Of a stretch of DNA of 62,457 nucleotides, positions 16,253 through 25,204 are shown piece after piece (within the stretch, counting starts at the first letter, position 1; each line of letters opens with the position of its first letter). Source of the DNA: Terriglobia bacterium (GTDB taxonomy: Bacteria; Acidobacteriota; Terriglobia; Terriglobales; Acidobacteriaceae); assembly GCA_020073525.1 (NCBI GenBank), contig JAIQFA010000022.1:1-62457 (forward strand). Direction: 5' to 3'. Both the position numbers and the translations under genes were made by a program. The notes under the pieces were generated by a model. The model had not been told where the DNA came from and ran no database searches. It was given only the letters and a program-made list of their open reading frames with translations.

Positions 16253-16471
16253 GGGTTTTATTAGTACCCTAGGCGAACTCAATTTCATACGGGAGCCGCG
16301 TACCCAAAAATGCCAAACGCTGCAATGGGGTGTCCCCACATCGGCACAGGCAAGAATGGGGCATTGGGCTGTCTCAGCCCGATGATGGACGATCTTCTTT
16401 CATCCGCGGTTCGCTGTTGAATCACGTCGGCAGTTAGAAAGGAATTCGGGTTCACAAAAGGGGAGAAGTGT

Positions 16472-19400
16472 ATGCGGAAATTGGGAGCGAGTCTGGTTTT
16501 CGTCAGTGTTTTGCTGGGACTATCGGTAATTCAAGTTCTTGCCCAGGGCGGCGCAACCGGCGCGATTTCTGGCGCCGTGCAGGACGTCTCGGGCGCCGTC
16601 GTCGCGGGCGCTCAGGTCCAGATCATCAACCAGGACACCGGCGCCGCGGTGCGCACGGTGAAGACCGATGCGAACGGCGCCTTCAGCGCGCCGCTGTTGC
16701 CCGTTGCCACCTACACGGTGAAGATTGCCGCTTCTGGTTTTGGGGAGGGGAACTTCAAGGACATCGCCGTCCGCATCACTGAGACCACGCGTCTGACCGC
16801 CAAACTCGCGCCTTTGAAAGTCTTGGAGAAGGTAGAGGTTCAGGCCACCGTGCAGAGCATCGAGACCAGCACTGCGACGACGGGTCAGGCCATCGAAGAA
16901 CAAACCATTCGTGAACTGCCGCTGGCGACGCAGAACTTCCAGCAGTTGCTGACGCTTTCCACCGGCGCGCAGAGTGAACTCAATGCCTCTGCCCAACTCG
17001 GTCGCGGCAACGCCCGCGTTATCGTGAACGGCCAGCGCGAAGACAACAACAACTACCTCATCGAAGGCATCAGCGCGACCGACTACAACGTTTCGCAGTC
17101 CACCAACGTTCCCTTGCCGAACCCCGATGTCATCGAGGAATTCAAAGTCCAAACGTCGCTCTACGATGCCAGCCAGGGCCGGAACAGCGGGGGCAACGTC
17201 AACGCCGTACTGAAGTCGGGCACGAAGCACTTTCACGGCGATGTGTATGAATTCTTCCGCAACGACGTGCTCAACGCGAATGAATTTTTCCTGAACCGTG
17301 CCAGCCAGAAACGGCCCTCGGTGAAGCAGAATATTTTCGGCGGCAGTTTGGGCGGACCGATCGGTCCGGACGCAAAGCTTGGCTTCTTTTTTGTGAACTA
17401 TCAGGGTACGCGCCAGCGCAGTGGCCTGTCGCCGGGGACGTCAATCAGCAATCCAGGATTTCCGATTCTGCCCGCTGACCGCTCAGCCGCCAACTTGGCG
17501 GCGGTGTTCAGCACACCGGCCACTCAGAATTGTCCTGCTGTGCCCATTACCATTGATCCGGTAATGGTCGCGCTTCTTAACCTAAAGAGCAATCAGTTCG
17601 GAGGCGACGCCAATGGATACCTGCTGCCTTCCTTGCCCGGCACGCCCGGCGTCAACGTCGACAGTAACTGCAACGTGAGCCTGAATAGCGCACAGTTGAT
17701 CATCAGTAAGCCCGGCAAGTACACCGATGACCAGTTCACCACGACTTGGGACAAGGAATTCAACAGCGGAAACGACAAGCTCTCGGCCCGCTTTTTCCTG
17801 TCTAACGCAGAGTCCCTGCTGCCTTTCGGTGCGGGTGGTCTGCAGGCGTCTCTCGGAGGAACCCTAGCCAGCAGCATCAGCGCGACCGACCTGAACTTCC
17901 CCTATGATCTTCCGGTTAATACAAGGTTTCTCACCATTGCAGAGACTCACCTCTTCTCGCCGACGCTGGTGAATGACCTCCGCTTCGGATACGTGCGTAT
18001 CAACAACAGCCTGATCAATGTTCCTCCGACGGGTGTGACCGCCGACGCGTTGGGGATCGATCGCCCCTCCAACAACATCACTCAGTCCATCTATAAGTTC
18101 ACTCTGGGCAGTTCCGGATTCCAGATCGGCCCCACCCCGCCCGCCAATCAGTTCCAAACGCAGAACAACTACAATTTTGTCGAGACCTTGAGCTGGGTAA
18201 GGGGCAAGCACACCTTCCGATTTGGCGGGGAATACACCCGCGTCAACCTCGACAAGCTGTTTCCGCAAACATTCAATGGTCAACTGTTCTTCGTGAACGG
18301 CGGCGGCCTCACCGACTTCCAGAAGGCTCTGGCGGGGCAGGTCGACTTTAGCTTTGGCGGTGGCGGTGTCTACAACCACCAGTACCGCAATAACAACTAT
18401 TCTTTCTTTGCTCAGGACGACTGGAAGGCGGGGCAGAATTTCACCTTAAACCTTGGGTTGCGTACCGAGGTCCTTGGTGCTTTCCACGACAACCTGTGCC
18501 ACATCGGCAACTTCGATCCCGCTTTGGCGAATGCCGGCAAGTACCCGCTAGTTTACGGCAGTTGTGCCAACAAGCTGGGCGTGTCGGGTATGACCGGCTC
18601 CGGCAGTGACACAACTTTGAAAAACGCCTACACCACGGGTCTGGGGCCACGCGTCGGGTTCGCTTGGGATGTCTTCGGACATCACAACACGACGATTCGC
18701 GGCGGCTATGGCATTTATTTTGTGCGCGAGGACGTGGGAACCGTTGATCAGCTTTCTTTCCAAGCTCCGATTCTTCCCATCGCCTTCGGAGGCGGACCAG
18801 CGGGATGTTTGGGGAGCTTCTTTTCCTCGAACCCGCTGCCGGGCTGCCCCAATCCAAATTTCAACGCTCTACCGAAGGCCGGTGTTCTCGATGGCACCTT
18901 CTTGCCGTGTCTAGGTGCGATTCAGAATTTCCCCGGTAATGACACTACACAGTTCCCTAATATCGCCTGTGCGAACGGCAGCCCTGGATTAGTGCCTTCC
19001 TACAACTTGTTTGCGCTCGTCGTGCCACGAGATTTCAAGGCGCCGAATACGCAGCAATGGAACTTTACGGTTCAGCGCGACCTTGGTAGGCAATGGGTCT
19101 TGGAAGTGGGATACATCGGAAATCACGCGATTCATCTTCGTGAGACTCGCACAAACATACAAGCGCAACTGGCCACAGCAGCGCACCCTCTGACTGTCCA
19201 GACCACAGGTGGCCCGGTAACGATTACCGAGAGCACGGTGGCTAATGGGGTAGCCCGCTCAACGCTGTCTGGCGTGAACGGCTATGGCGGAATGCAGTTG
19301 TTTGCCAACGACGCGTATTCGCATTATCACTCGTTCCAGACCACGCTTTCCCGGCGCTGGGGAGCAGGTTACTTCCAGAGTGCATACACTTTCGCCAAAT

Positions 19401-20113
19401 CCACCGACGCAACTTCAAGCGGCAACACCGCTCTGAACACTGCGTTTAACGACGAGAGTGACCTGAGATTCTCGCGTGGCCTCTCCGACTACGACCGCAA
19501 GCATCGCCTGACCGTCAGCTACCGCTACGAATTACCTTTTTTCTCAGCCACGAGCGGTCTGAAACGCACACTGCTCAAAGACTGGGCGATCAGTGGCATC
19601 ACCATCCTTCAATCGGGCGCGCCGTTTTCTGTGACGGATGCCAGCGCTGGTACCGCCTACCTGGCTCCAGGACTGACTTCAGCAACTCTGGGCGGTAGTC
19701 TGGCACCGGGGCATACGATTGCCGCTGGGCTGACCCATGGAGACATTCACCAACGCATTAACGGCTATCTGGATCGAAGCAACTTCGATGTCGCGCCCCC
19801 AGCGGATCTCGTGTCGTGCCCGACCCTCGATACCAACAATCCGTCCTGCGTTACCGCCTTCGGTAATCTCGGCCGCAACATCTATCGCGGCCCGTTCCAG
19901 CAGAACTGGGATTTCTCGTTGATTAAGAATTTCCATCTGTCGGAGACGCAGTCGCTCCGCTTCACCGCAGATTTCTTCAACATCTGGAACCACGCTAACT
20001 TTGGAAACCCCATACAGACAGATGTGAGCTTCCCCGCTGGGTCGTTCGCCGTAATCAACAGCACAGTCGGCACACCGCGTCTGATCCAGTTTCAGTTGAG
20101 GTATGCATTCTAG
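16472..20113 (+). CDS. Oar-like TonB-dependent receptor with carboxypeptidase-regulatory domain
   Basis: A 1213-residue outer-membrane transporter. Signal peptide about 1-24; a carboxypeptidase-regulatory-like Ig-type domain about 28-112 (GAISGAVQDVSGAVVAGAQV, LLPVATYTVKIAASGF); plug domain about 115-260 (VEVQATVQSIETSTATTGQAI, RVIVNGQREDNNNYLIEGI); then a very large beta barrel ending in the terminal aromatic (LIQFQLRYAF). Family members take up large or scarce substrates using TonB energy. The substrate is not evident. GGGGAGAAG precedes the start. Its stop overlaps a GTG of the next gene, so it heads a four-gene set with a carboxymuconolactone-decarboxylase-like protein, an aminotransferase and an amidohydrolase, which may process what it imports. 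Confidence 0.92.
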   Translation: MRKLGASLVFVSVLLGLSVIQVLAQGGATGAISGAVQDVSGAVVAGAQVQIINQDTGAAVRTVKTDANGAFSAPLLPVATYTVKIAASGFGEGNFKDIAVRITETTRLTAKLAPLKVLEKVEVQATVQSIETSTATTGQAIEEQTIRELPLATQNFQQLLTLSTGAQSELNASAQLGRGNARVIVNGQREDNNNYLIEGISATDYNVSQSTNVPLPNPDVIEEFKVQTSLYDASQGRNSGGNVNAVLKSGTKHFHGDVYEFFRNDVLNANEFFLNRASQKRPSVKQNIFGGSLGGPIGPDAKLGFFFVNYQGTRQRSGLSPGTSISNPGFPILPADRSAANLAAVFSTPATQNCPAVPITIDPVMVALLNLKSNQFGGDANGYLLPSLPGTPGVNVDSNCNVSLNSAQLIISKPGKYTDDQFTTTWDKEFNSGNDKLSARFFLSNAESLLPFGAGGLQASLGGTLASSISATDLNFPYDLPVNTRFLTIAETHLFSPTLVNDLRFGYVRINNSLINVPPTGVTADALGIDRPSNNITQSIYKFTLGSSGFQIGPTPPANQFQTQNNYNFVETLSWVRGKHTFRFGGEYTRVNLDKLFPQTFNGQLFFVNGGGLTDFQKALAGQVDFSFGGGGVYNHQYRNNNYSFFAQDDWKAGQNFTLNLGLRTEVLGAFHDNLCHIGNFDPALANAGKYPLVYGSCANKLGVSGMTGSGSDTTLKNAYTTGLGPRVGFAWDVFGHHNTTIRGGYGIYFVREDVGTVDQLSFQAPILPIAFGGGPAGCLGSFFSSNPLPGCPNPNFNALPKAGVLDGTFLPCLGAIQNFPGNDTTQFPNIACANGSPGLVPSYNLFALVVPRDFKAPNTQQWNFTVQRDLGRQWVLEVGYIGNHAIHLRETRTNIQAQLATAAHPLTVQTTGGPVTITESTVANGVARSTLSGVNGYGGMQLFANDAYSHYHSFQTTLSRRWGAGYFQSAYTFAKSTDATSSGNTALNTAFNDESDLRFSRGLSDYDRKHRLTVSYRYELPFFSATSGLKRTLLKDWAISGITILQSGAPFSVTDASAGTAYLAPGLTSATLGGSLAPGHTIAAGLTHGDIHQRINGYLDRSNFDVAPPADLVSCPTLDTNNPSCVTAFGNLGRNIYRGPFQQNWDFSLIKNFHLSETQSLRFTADFFNIWNHANFGNPIQTDVSFPAGSFAVINSTVGTPRLIQFQLRYAF

Positions 20114-20673
20114 TGAGCGGCAACAGCAACATGACGCGGATCCCGTTGCTGGAGCGGGACCAAGTCACGCCAGAAGTCGCGAATGTGTACGATGCCCTGC
20201 AGAAAGCGCGGGGCGTCGTGCCCAATATGTTTAAGACGCTGGCACACACGCCCGCTCTTGCTCTCGCGACTGCTGGATATCTGAAAGCGCTTCTCAGTGA
20301 CGGCGCTTTGGCCGGCTGGTATAAAGAATTGATCGCAACCCGCATGTCTGTCTTGAACGGCTCGGAATACGCCGTCTGCGCTCATACACTTTCGGCAAGG
20401 CAGAAGGGTGCAAGTGAAGACCAGATCGCAGCCGTTAAGAATGATTTTGAGCAAGGCCCATTCACGCAGCCAGAAAAACTTGGGCTGCGCTGTGCTGAGA
20501 AGATTCATCGCTCGGGGCGCGATTTGGATGACGCCTCATTCACCGAGTTGAAAAATGCATACAACGACGCTCAAATTATCGAACTTATCGCCACAGCCGC
20601 GGTCTTTGAATTCTTTCCCAGGTTTGTTGACGGCCTTCGCATCCCTGTCACACCAGTTCCTGCAGCGAGGTAG
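20113..20673 (+). CDS. Carboxymuconolactone decarboxylase / AhpD-like family protein
   Basis: A 186-residue all-helical protein. Conserved features: IPLLERDQVTPEVANVYDAL near the start, WYKELIATRMSVLNGSEYAVCAHTLSARQKGAS in the core (C89, H91), and a C-terminal helix with IELIATAAVFEFFPRFVDGL. AhpD-type peroxidases have a CxxC...H centre. Here only one Cys is present (SEYAVCAH), so disulfide redox chemistry of the AhpD kind is doubtful, and a decarboxylase or other role is possible. The start may be GTG 20113, which overlaps the receptor stop, or ATG 20131. It is 6 bp upstream of the aminotransferase. Confidence 0.8.
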   Translation: MSGNSNMTRIPLLERDQVTPEVANVYDALQKARGVVPNMFKTLAHTPALALATAGYLKALLSDGALAGWYKELIATRMSVLNGSEYAVCAHTLSARQKGASEDQIAAVKNDFEQGPFTQPEKLGLRCAEKIHRSGRDLDDASFTELKNAYNDAQIIELIATAAVFEFFPRFVDGLRIPVTPVPAAR

Positions 20674-20679
20674 AGTCGT

Positions 20680-21867
20680 ATGCGTCCGTTAGCGTCGCGC
20701 ATTTCCGTGATGAGCGGCGAGGGTGCGCTTTCAGTTTTCGCGCGCGCCAAGGAACTCGAACGCCATGGCCGCCCGATCATTCATCTGGAGCTGGGCGAGC
20801 CCGATTTCCATCCCGCTGCGTCGGTGAACGAGGCCGCGAAACGCGCCTTGGACGAGGGCAAGGACCGCTATTGCCCCGTCGCCGGAGTTCCCGCACTGCG
20901 CGAGGAGACTGCCCGCTATTTGCGCGAAACACGCGGCGTCCAGGTTTCCGCCAGCAACGTTGTGCTTGCGCCCGGCTGCAAAATCGGCCTTTTCATGGCA
21001 ATGATGGCGCTCATCAATCCCGGAGATGAAGTCCTCTATCCTGAGCCCGGCTTCCCGGCTTACCGTTCGATTACCCAAGGTCTAGGCGGAGTGGCGGTCC
21101 CGTTTGCGCTCACCGAGCGCAACCAACTGCAGCCTGATCCCGATGAAATCGCTGCGAAGATCACCTCCCGCACGAAGGCCATCATCACGAACTCGCCCGG
21201 CAATCCGACCGGCACCGTTTATACCGACGAAGTTCAACGCCACATTGCCGATCTCGCCGTCAAACACGATCTCTTCGTGCTGTCAGACGAGATTTATGCC
21301 CGCATCATCTACGGCCAAGACTACGTTTCGATGATGAATTATCCAGGTATGAGCGAGCGCACCATCATCATCGATGGCTTCTCGAAGAGCTTTGCTATGA
21401 CGGGATGGCGGCTAGGTTACAACGTTGCTCCGGCGACCGTCGTGCCCGCGCTGGAAATGCTGGCGGTGAACAGCTATACCTGCGTGAACGAGTTCATTCA
21501 ATATGCAGCCATTGAAGCGCTTCGTGATCGCAATGGCAATACGCCGCGGATGGTCGATGAGTTCGAAAAGCGCCGCCAACAATTTGCCCGCGAACTGAAC
21601 AGCATTCCTGGCTTCCGGTGCGCTCTTCCGCAAGGAGCTTTCTACGCCTGGGTTAACATCGCGGATACCGGAATCGCCGCCGAAGAAGTATGCCGCATCA
21701 TGCTCGAAGAAGCTGGCGTGGCTGCGATTCCGGGTGCAGCTTTCGGCGATTCCGGCAAGGATTTCGTTCGCTTCTCATTTGCTTCTTCCACCGCGACTCT
21801 TCACGAGGCGGTGGAGCGGATTCGTCGCGTCTCCGCAGCGTGGGAGCGAACTGCAGTCGCAAGATAG
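20680..21867 (+). CDS. PLP-dependent class I/II aminotransferase
   Basis: A 395-residue fold-type I enzyme. Key elements: PIIHLELGEPDFHPAASV, APGCKIGLFMAMMALINPGDEVLYPEPGFPAY, NSPGNPTGTVY (N171), LSDEIYARIIY (D203, Y206), the Schiff-base lysine K236 in IIDGFSKSFAMTGWRLGY, and a C-terminal RFSFASS with the substrate-carboxylate Arg. It belongs to the aspartate aminotransferase-like subgroup; the amino acid cannot be named from motifs alone. Cytoplasmic. It sits between the carboxymuconolactone-decarboxylase-like gene and the amidohydrolase, in the same direction and closely spaced, so it is probably part of one catabolic operon. Confidence 0.9.
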   Translation: MRPLASRISVMSGEGALSVFARAKELERHGRPIIHLELGEPDFHPAASVNEAAKRALDEGKDRYCPVAGVPALREETARYLRETRGVQVSASNVVLAPGCKIGLFMAMMALINPGDEVLYPEPGFPAYRSITQGLGGVAVPFALTERNQLQPDPDEIAAKITSRTKAIITNSPGNPTGTVYTDEVQRHIADLAVKHDLFVLSDEIYARIIYGQDYVSMMNYPGMSERTIIIDGFSKSFAMTGWRLGYNVAPATVVPALEMLAVNSYTCVNEFIQYAAIEALRDRNGNTPRMVDEFEKRRQQFARELNSIPGFRCALPQGAFYAWVNIADTGIAAEEVCRIMLEEAGVAAIPGAAFGDSGKDFVRFSFASSTATLHEAVERIRRVSAAWERTAVAR

Positions 21868-21893
21868 CTTACGCAATTTGAGGACAATCCTTC

Positions 21894-23222
21894 ATGAGGA
21901 TGCTTTTGGTGTGGTCTGCTTGCTGTTTTCTGATACCAGGCGGAGTTGCCTTCGGCCAGGCCCGTCCATTTCCCGGCCCGGACGTTCAGCAGATTTATGA
22001 TCGCCTTCTCCCGCAGATCGAGCAGATCCCGATTTTCGATCACCATGCGCACCCAGGATTTTTCGATGATCCTGACGTTGACGCCATGGCCGCGCCTCCG
22101 GGCAGCGCCGCCCTACGTGAGCGGGATAACAATCCCGAACTTGTAGCCGCCGCCAAAGTGCTGTTTGGTTACCCGTACGGCGATTTGTCGCCCGAGCACG
22201 CAAAGTGGCTGATTCAGAAAAAGGCCGAACTGAAGAAGAGTCGCGGCACTGCCTACTTTTCCGACATCCTCGACAAATTAAATATCGAACAGGGCGTTGC
22301 CAACCGCGCCATGATGGCCGACTATCTGGATCCCAAACGCTTCGTGTGGGTATTTTTCTCGGACTCCTTCCTGTGGCCGTTTGACAACGCGAGTGAGCGC
22401 TCACGCAATCCGGATCAGCAGGTCTACATTCCTCTTCAGGAAAAAATGCTCCACCGCTGGATGCAGCAGGAAGGAGTTGCCAAGCTCCCGTCAAACTTTT
22501 CTGATTACCTGAATTTTGTGACCCGCACGTTGGAGGACAATCAGAAGAGAGGCGCGATTGCCGAGAAGTTTGAGGTCGCCTATTTCCGGCCGGCGAAATT
22601 CAGCGATCCCTCCCGGGAAGAAGCCGAGGCGATCTACAGGAAATACGCCGCTGGCGGAGTACCAACCGAGCCCGAGTACCGCACTTTTCAGGATTACGTA
22701 TTCCGTTATCTGGTGCGGGAAGGAGGCCGGCTTCATTTGCCAGTGCATATCCACAGTGCGGTTGGGATCGGCGACTACTTCAGCCTGAGCCAGGGCAATA
22801 TCTTCAACCTCGAAAACATTCTTCGCGATCCTCGCTACTCGGCAACCACCTTCGTCATGATCCATGGCGGATATCCCTATGAGCGGGAGGCCATCTGGCT
22901 AGCTGCCGTAAAGAACGTCTACATGGACTCATCGCTCATGGAAATCGCAATGTACCCTTCGGAGTTCAAGAAATCTCTGAAGATATGGCTGGAGACATTT
23001 CCAGATAAAGTCACTTTTGGCACCGATTGCTTCCCTTATAACGAGATCCTTGGCGCGGAAGAAAGCTACTGGCTGGGGGTGCAGTCCTCCCGGATGGCCT
23101 TGGCAGCTGCGCTTGCCGAAATGGTCTCCAGCGGTGAAGTAAGTGAGGCACGGGCGCTCGAGTTGGCGCATGGTTATCTGCACGATAACGCCGTGGCCAT
23201 TTACCAGGGGAAGGTTCACTAG
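21894..23222 (+). CDS. Exported amidohydrolase-family metal-dependent hydrolase
   Basis: A 442-residue protein with a signal peptide (about 1-21, LLVWSACCFLIPGGVAFG). The TIM-barrel metal site of the PF04909-type amidohydrolases is visible: IFDHHAHPG (H51, H53), LPVHIHSAVG, FVMIHGGYP and FGTDCFPYN with the final Asp. Family members hydrolyse or decarboxylate diverse substrates; this one is not close to a named enzyme I can recognise. It starts 26 bp after the aminotransferase and ends the receptor-led operon. Export puts it in the periplasm, upstream of the cytoplasmic steps. Confidence 0.82.
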   Translation: MRMLLVWSACCFLIPGGVAFGQARPFPGPDVQQIYDRLLPQIEQIPIFDHHAHPGFFDDPDVDAMAAPPGSAALRERDNNPELVAAAKVLFGYPYGDLSPEHAKWLIQKKAELKKSRGTAYFSDILDKLNIEQGVANRAMMADYLDPKRFVWVFFSDSFLWPFDNASERSRNPDQQVYIPLQEKMLHRWMQQEGVAKLPSNFSDYLNFVTRTLEDNQKRGAIAEKFEVAYFRPAKFSDPSREEAEAIYRKYAAGGVPTEPEYRTFQDYVFRYLVREGGRLHLPVHIHSAVGIGDYFSLSQGNIFNLENILRDPRYSATTFVMIHGGYPYEREAIWLAAVKNVYMDSSLMEIAMYPSEFKKSLKIWLETFPDKVTFGTDCFPYNEILGAEESYWLGVQSSRMALAAALAEMVSSGEVSEARALELAHGYLHDNAVAIYQGKVH

Positions 23223-23234
23223 ACGGCAAATCGT

Positions 23235-23524
23235 GGTGAAATGCCGGGAGGTGCTTACCGTACCTTCCCACATGCCGGATAAGGCCGAGGCGCTTGCCGA
23301 AACGGTCGTCGATGCCTTCACTCCGCCTCGGGCTGATTGGCTCAATCGCGCGGACAAGTATTTGCGTAGCGGTGAATTTCACAGCCGACGACCTCACGTT
23401 GGTGTTGCTGAAGCGGTTGTACAGGTCCGACATCCGGATCGATTTGAATCTTGTCATGGGCAAGGTCTTCCCGGAGTCGTGCCCTTTCCGATTCGAGCAA
23501 CCCCGGCTCAAGTTTTCTATTGAG
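23235..23524 (+). pseudogene. Possible decayed small gene, family not recognised
   Basis: Two neighbouring frames join into one protein-like sequence if a single base is removed near 23380: PDKAEALAETVVDAFT, RADWLNRADKYLRSGEF, then TADDLTLVLLKRLYRSDIRIDLNLVMGKVFPE. The composition is ordinary for a helical protein, unlike the other frames here. No start codon or family is clear. It lies between convergent operons and may be a broken remnant. Confidence 0.25.
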
Positions 23525-23598
23525 GTGTCGCGCCTGACTGAAGATGTTCCGGTGCTCGGATGTTCGTGACTCGATGGCCGAAGAATGAACGCTCGAGA

Positions 23599-25191
23599 TC
23601 ACTTTGTTTCAATAGGAATACGAAAGGCGTATGCATACTGGCCCGGGGATGGTTGCGGAAGCTGAAGGTGCAGTCCGTCAGGTTGCAGTTGCCATATGAC
23701 CTTGTCATTCGAGCCGAGCAGATCAACGTTCTTAATTCTCTGATTGACAAGGCTGTCACTTCCTAGACTGTGAATCGTCACGTGTCCCTCGGCTGGCCAA
23801 CCTAGCTCGATAACGTAGAGAACCGAGCCTTTGGTGGTGAAACGGAAGTCTTCCGCTGTATAGGGCTTGGTGTCGGCATCATGGAATGCACCGCCCGCGA
23901 CCGCGGTCGGGCCTTCGCCAAACCGTTTCCAGGGGCGCGTTCCGTAGATGGCCTCGCCATTCACTCTGAGCCATCCACCGACTTCGCGCAGAATCGCTTG
24001 TTCTTGTTCGGGAATTGTGCCATCCGGTCGGGGAGTAACGTTAAGGAGCAGGTTGCCATTCTTACTAACGACATCGGCCAGCAGATGGATAATGAACTTC
24101 GGAGTCTTGTAAGTGTCGTTTGGAAGGTATCCCCAGGAAGCATTGCTAATGGAAGTGTCCGTTTGCCACGGGCGCGTCTGGATTTCCGTGAGTTGCCCGC
24201 GCTCGACGTCAAAGATGGCAGAGTTCTCCGCGAAGGCGTGGTCCTTGTAGTTGATGACCACGCCAGCATCTTGTTTGGCTGCCTGGTTGTAGTAGAAAGC
24301 GGCGAAGCGACTTACGCGGTCCCGAAATGAGGGCTGGCCAATCCACCAGTCGAAGTAGAGGAGATCGGGATGATATTTCTCGACGATTTCCGCCGTGCGC
24401 GCCAACCAATCATCCGCGAACTCGGGTGAGACGTAGGTCCAGTCTTCGATCAAGTCGTGGTCATAGCCTTGCCTGAGCAAACGGGGGTGGGCCGGCCCAT
24501 AGAAAGCAGCGTATCGCGGATCGTTGACATCGGAATCGAACTTGCGGCCTCCATCGAAGAACCAGTCGTGCTCCGAACGGTGCGACGATGCGCCGAAATG
24601 AAGGCCTTCGGCGCGAATTGCGCGGGAGAGTTCTCCGAGGACGTCACGCTTCGGCCCCATCTTCCCGGCACACCAATCCGTAAGGTTCGAGTCATACATG
24701 GGAAAACCGTCATGGTGCTCAGCCACCGGTACTACGTAGCGCGCGCCGGCTTCGTGGAATAGTCGCGCCCACGCCTGTGGATCAAAATGTTCGGCCTTGA
24801 ACAACGGGATGAAGTCTTTGTAGCCGACTTTGTTCTGCAGGCCATAGGTGGCCACGTGGTGGGCAAACTCGGGGGAGTCCTGCTGATACATGTTGCGGGA
24901 GTACCACTCGTTGGCGAAGGCTGGAACTGAATACAGGCCCCAGTGAATAAAGATTCCGAACTTCGCATCTGCATACCACTGCGGCGGCTGATACTTTTGC
25001 AGCGACTCCCAGTTGGACCTAAATGGGCCGTCTTTCGACTGGTCGTCGACCTGCTTCAGGATCGCCCGGCGCGCGCCGTCATACTTGCTGTTGGCCTTTT
25101 GCCAGCTGGCGTCGATGGCGGCAGGGTCCTGGGTCGTGGTTTGAGCGAAGCATGTGCTTGCCAGGAGAATGGCGAGAGCGAAAACTTTCAT
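23599..25191 (-). CDS. GH29 alpha-L-fucosidase, exported
   Basis: A 530-residue enzyme with signal peptide MKVFALAILLASTCFAQ. GH29 hallmarks: WYADAKFGIFIHWGLYSVPAFANEWYSRNMY (72-102), RYVVPVAEHHDGFPMYDSNLTDW, ASSHRSEHDW, and the nucleophile D281 in DLLYFDWWIG. The C-terminal part (residues about 430-530) is a beta-sandwich. It removes alpha-L-fucose with retention. In context with GH3, GH42 remnant and GH31 it probably acts on fucosylated xyloglucan side chains. It lies 13 bp downstream of the GH3 gene, so it is co-transcribed. Confidence 0.92.
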   Translation of the reverse strand: MKVFALAILLASTCFAQTTTQDPAAIDASWQKANSKYDGARRAILKQVDDQSKDGPFRSNWESLQKYQPPQWYADAKFGIFIHWGLYSVPAFANEWYSRNMYQQDSPEFAHHVATYGLQNKVGYKDFIPLFKAEHFDPQAWARLFHEAGARYVVPVAEHHDGFPMYDSNLTDWCAGKMGPKRDVLGELSRAIRAEGLHFGASSHRSEHDWFFDGGRKFDSDVNDPRYAAFYGPAHPRLLRQGYDHDLIEDWTYVSPEFADDWLARTAEIVEKYHPDLLYFDWWIGQPSFRDRVSRFAAFYYNQAAKQDAGVVINYKDHAFAENSAIFDVERGQLTEIQTRPWQTDTSISNASWGYLPNDTYKTPKFIIHLLADVVSKNGNLLLNVTPRPDGTIPEQEQAILREVGGWLRVNGEAIYGTRPWKRFGEGPTAVAGGAFHDADTKPYTAEDFRFTTKGSVLYVIELGWPAEGHVTIHSLGSDSLVNQRIKNVDLLGSNDKVIWQLQPDGLHLQLPQPSPGQYAYAFRIPIETK

Positions 25192-25204
25192 CGATATGTG
25201 CCTT

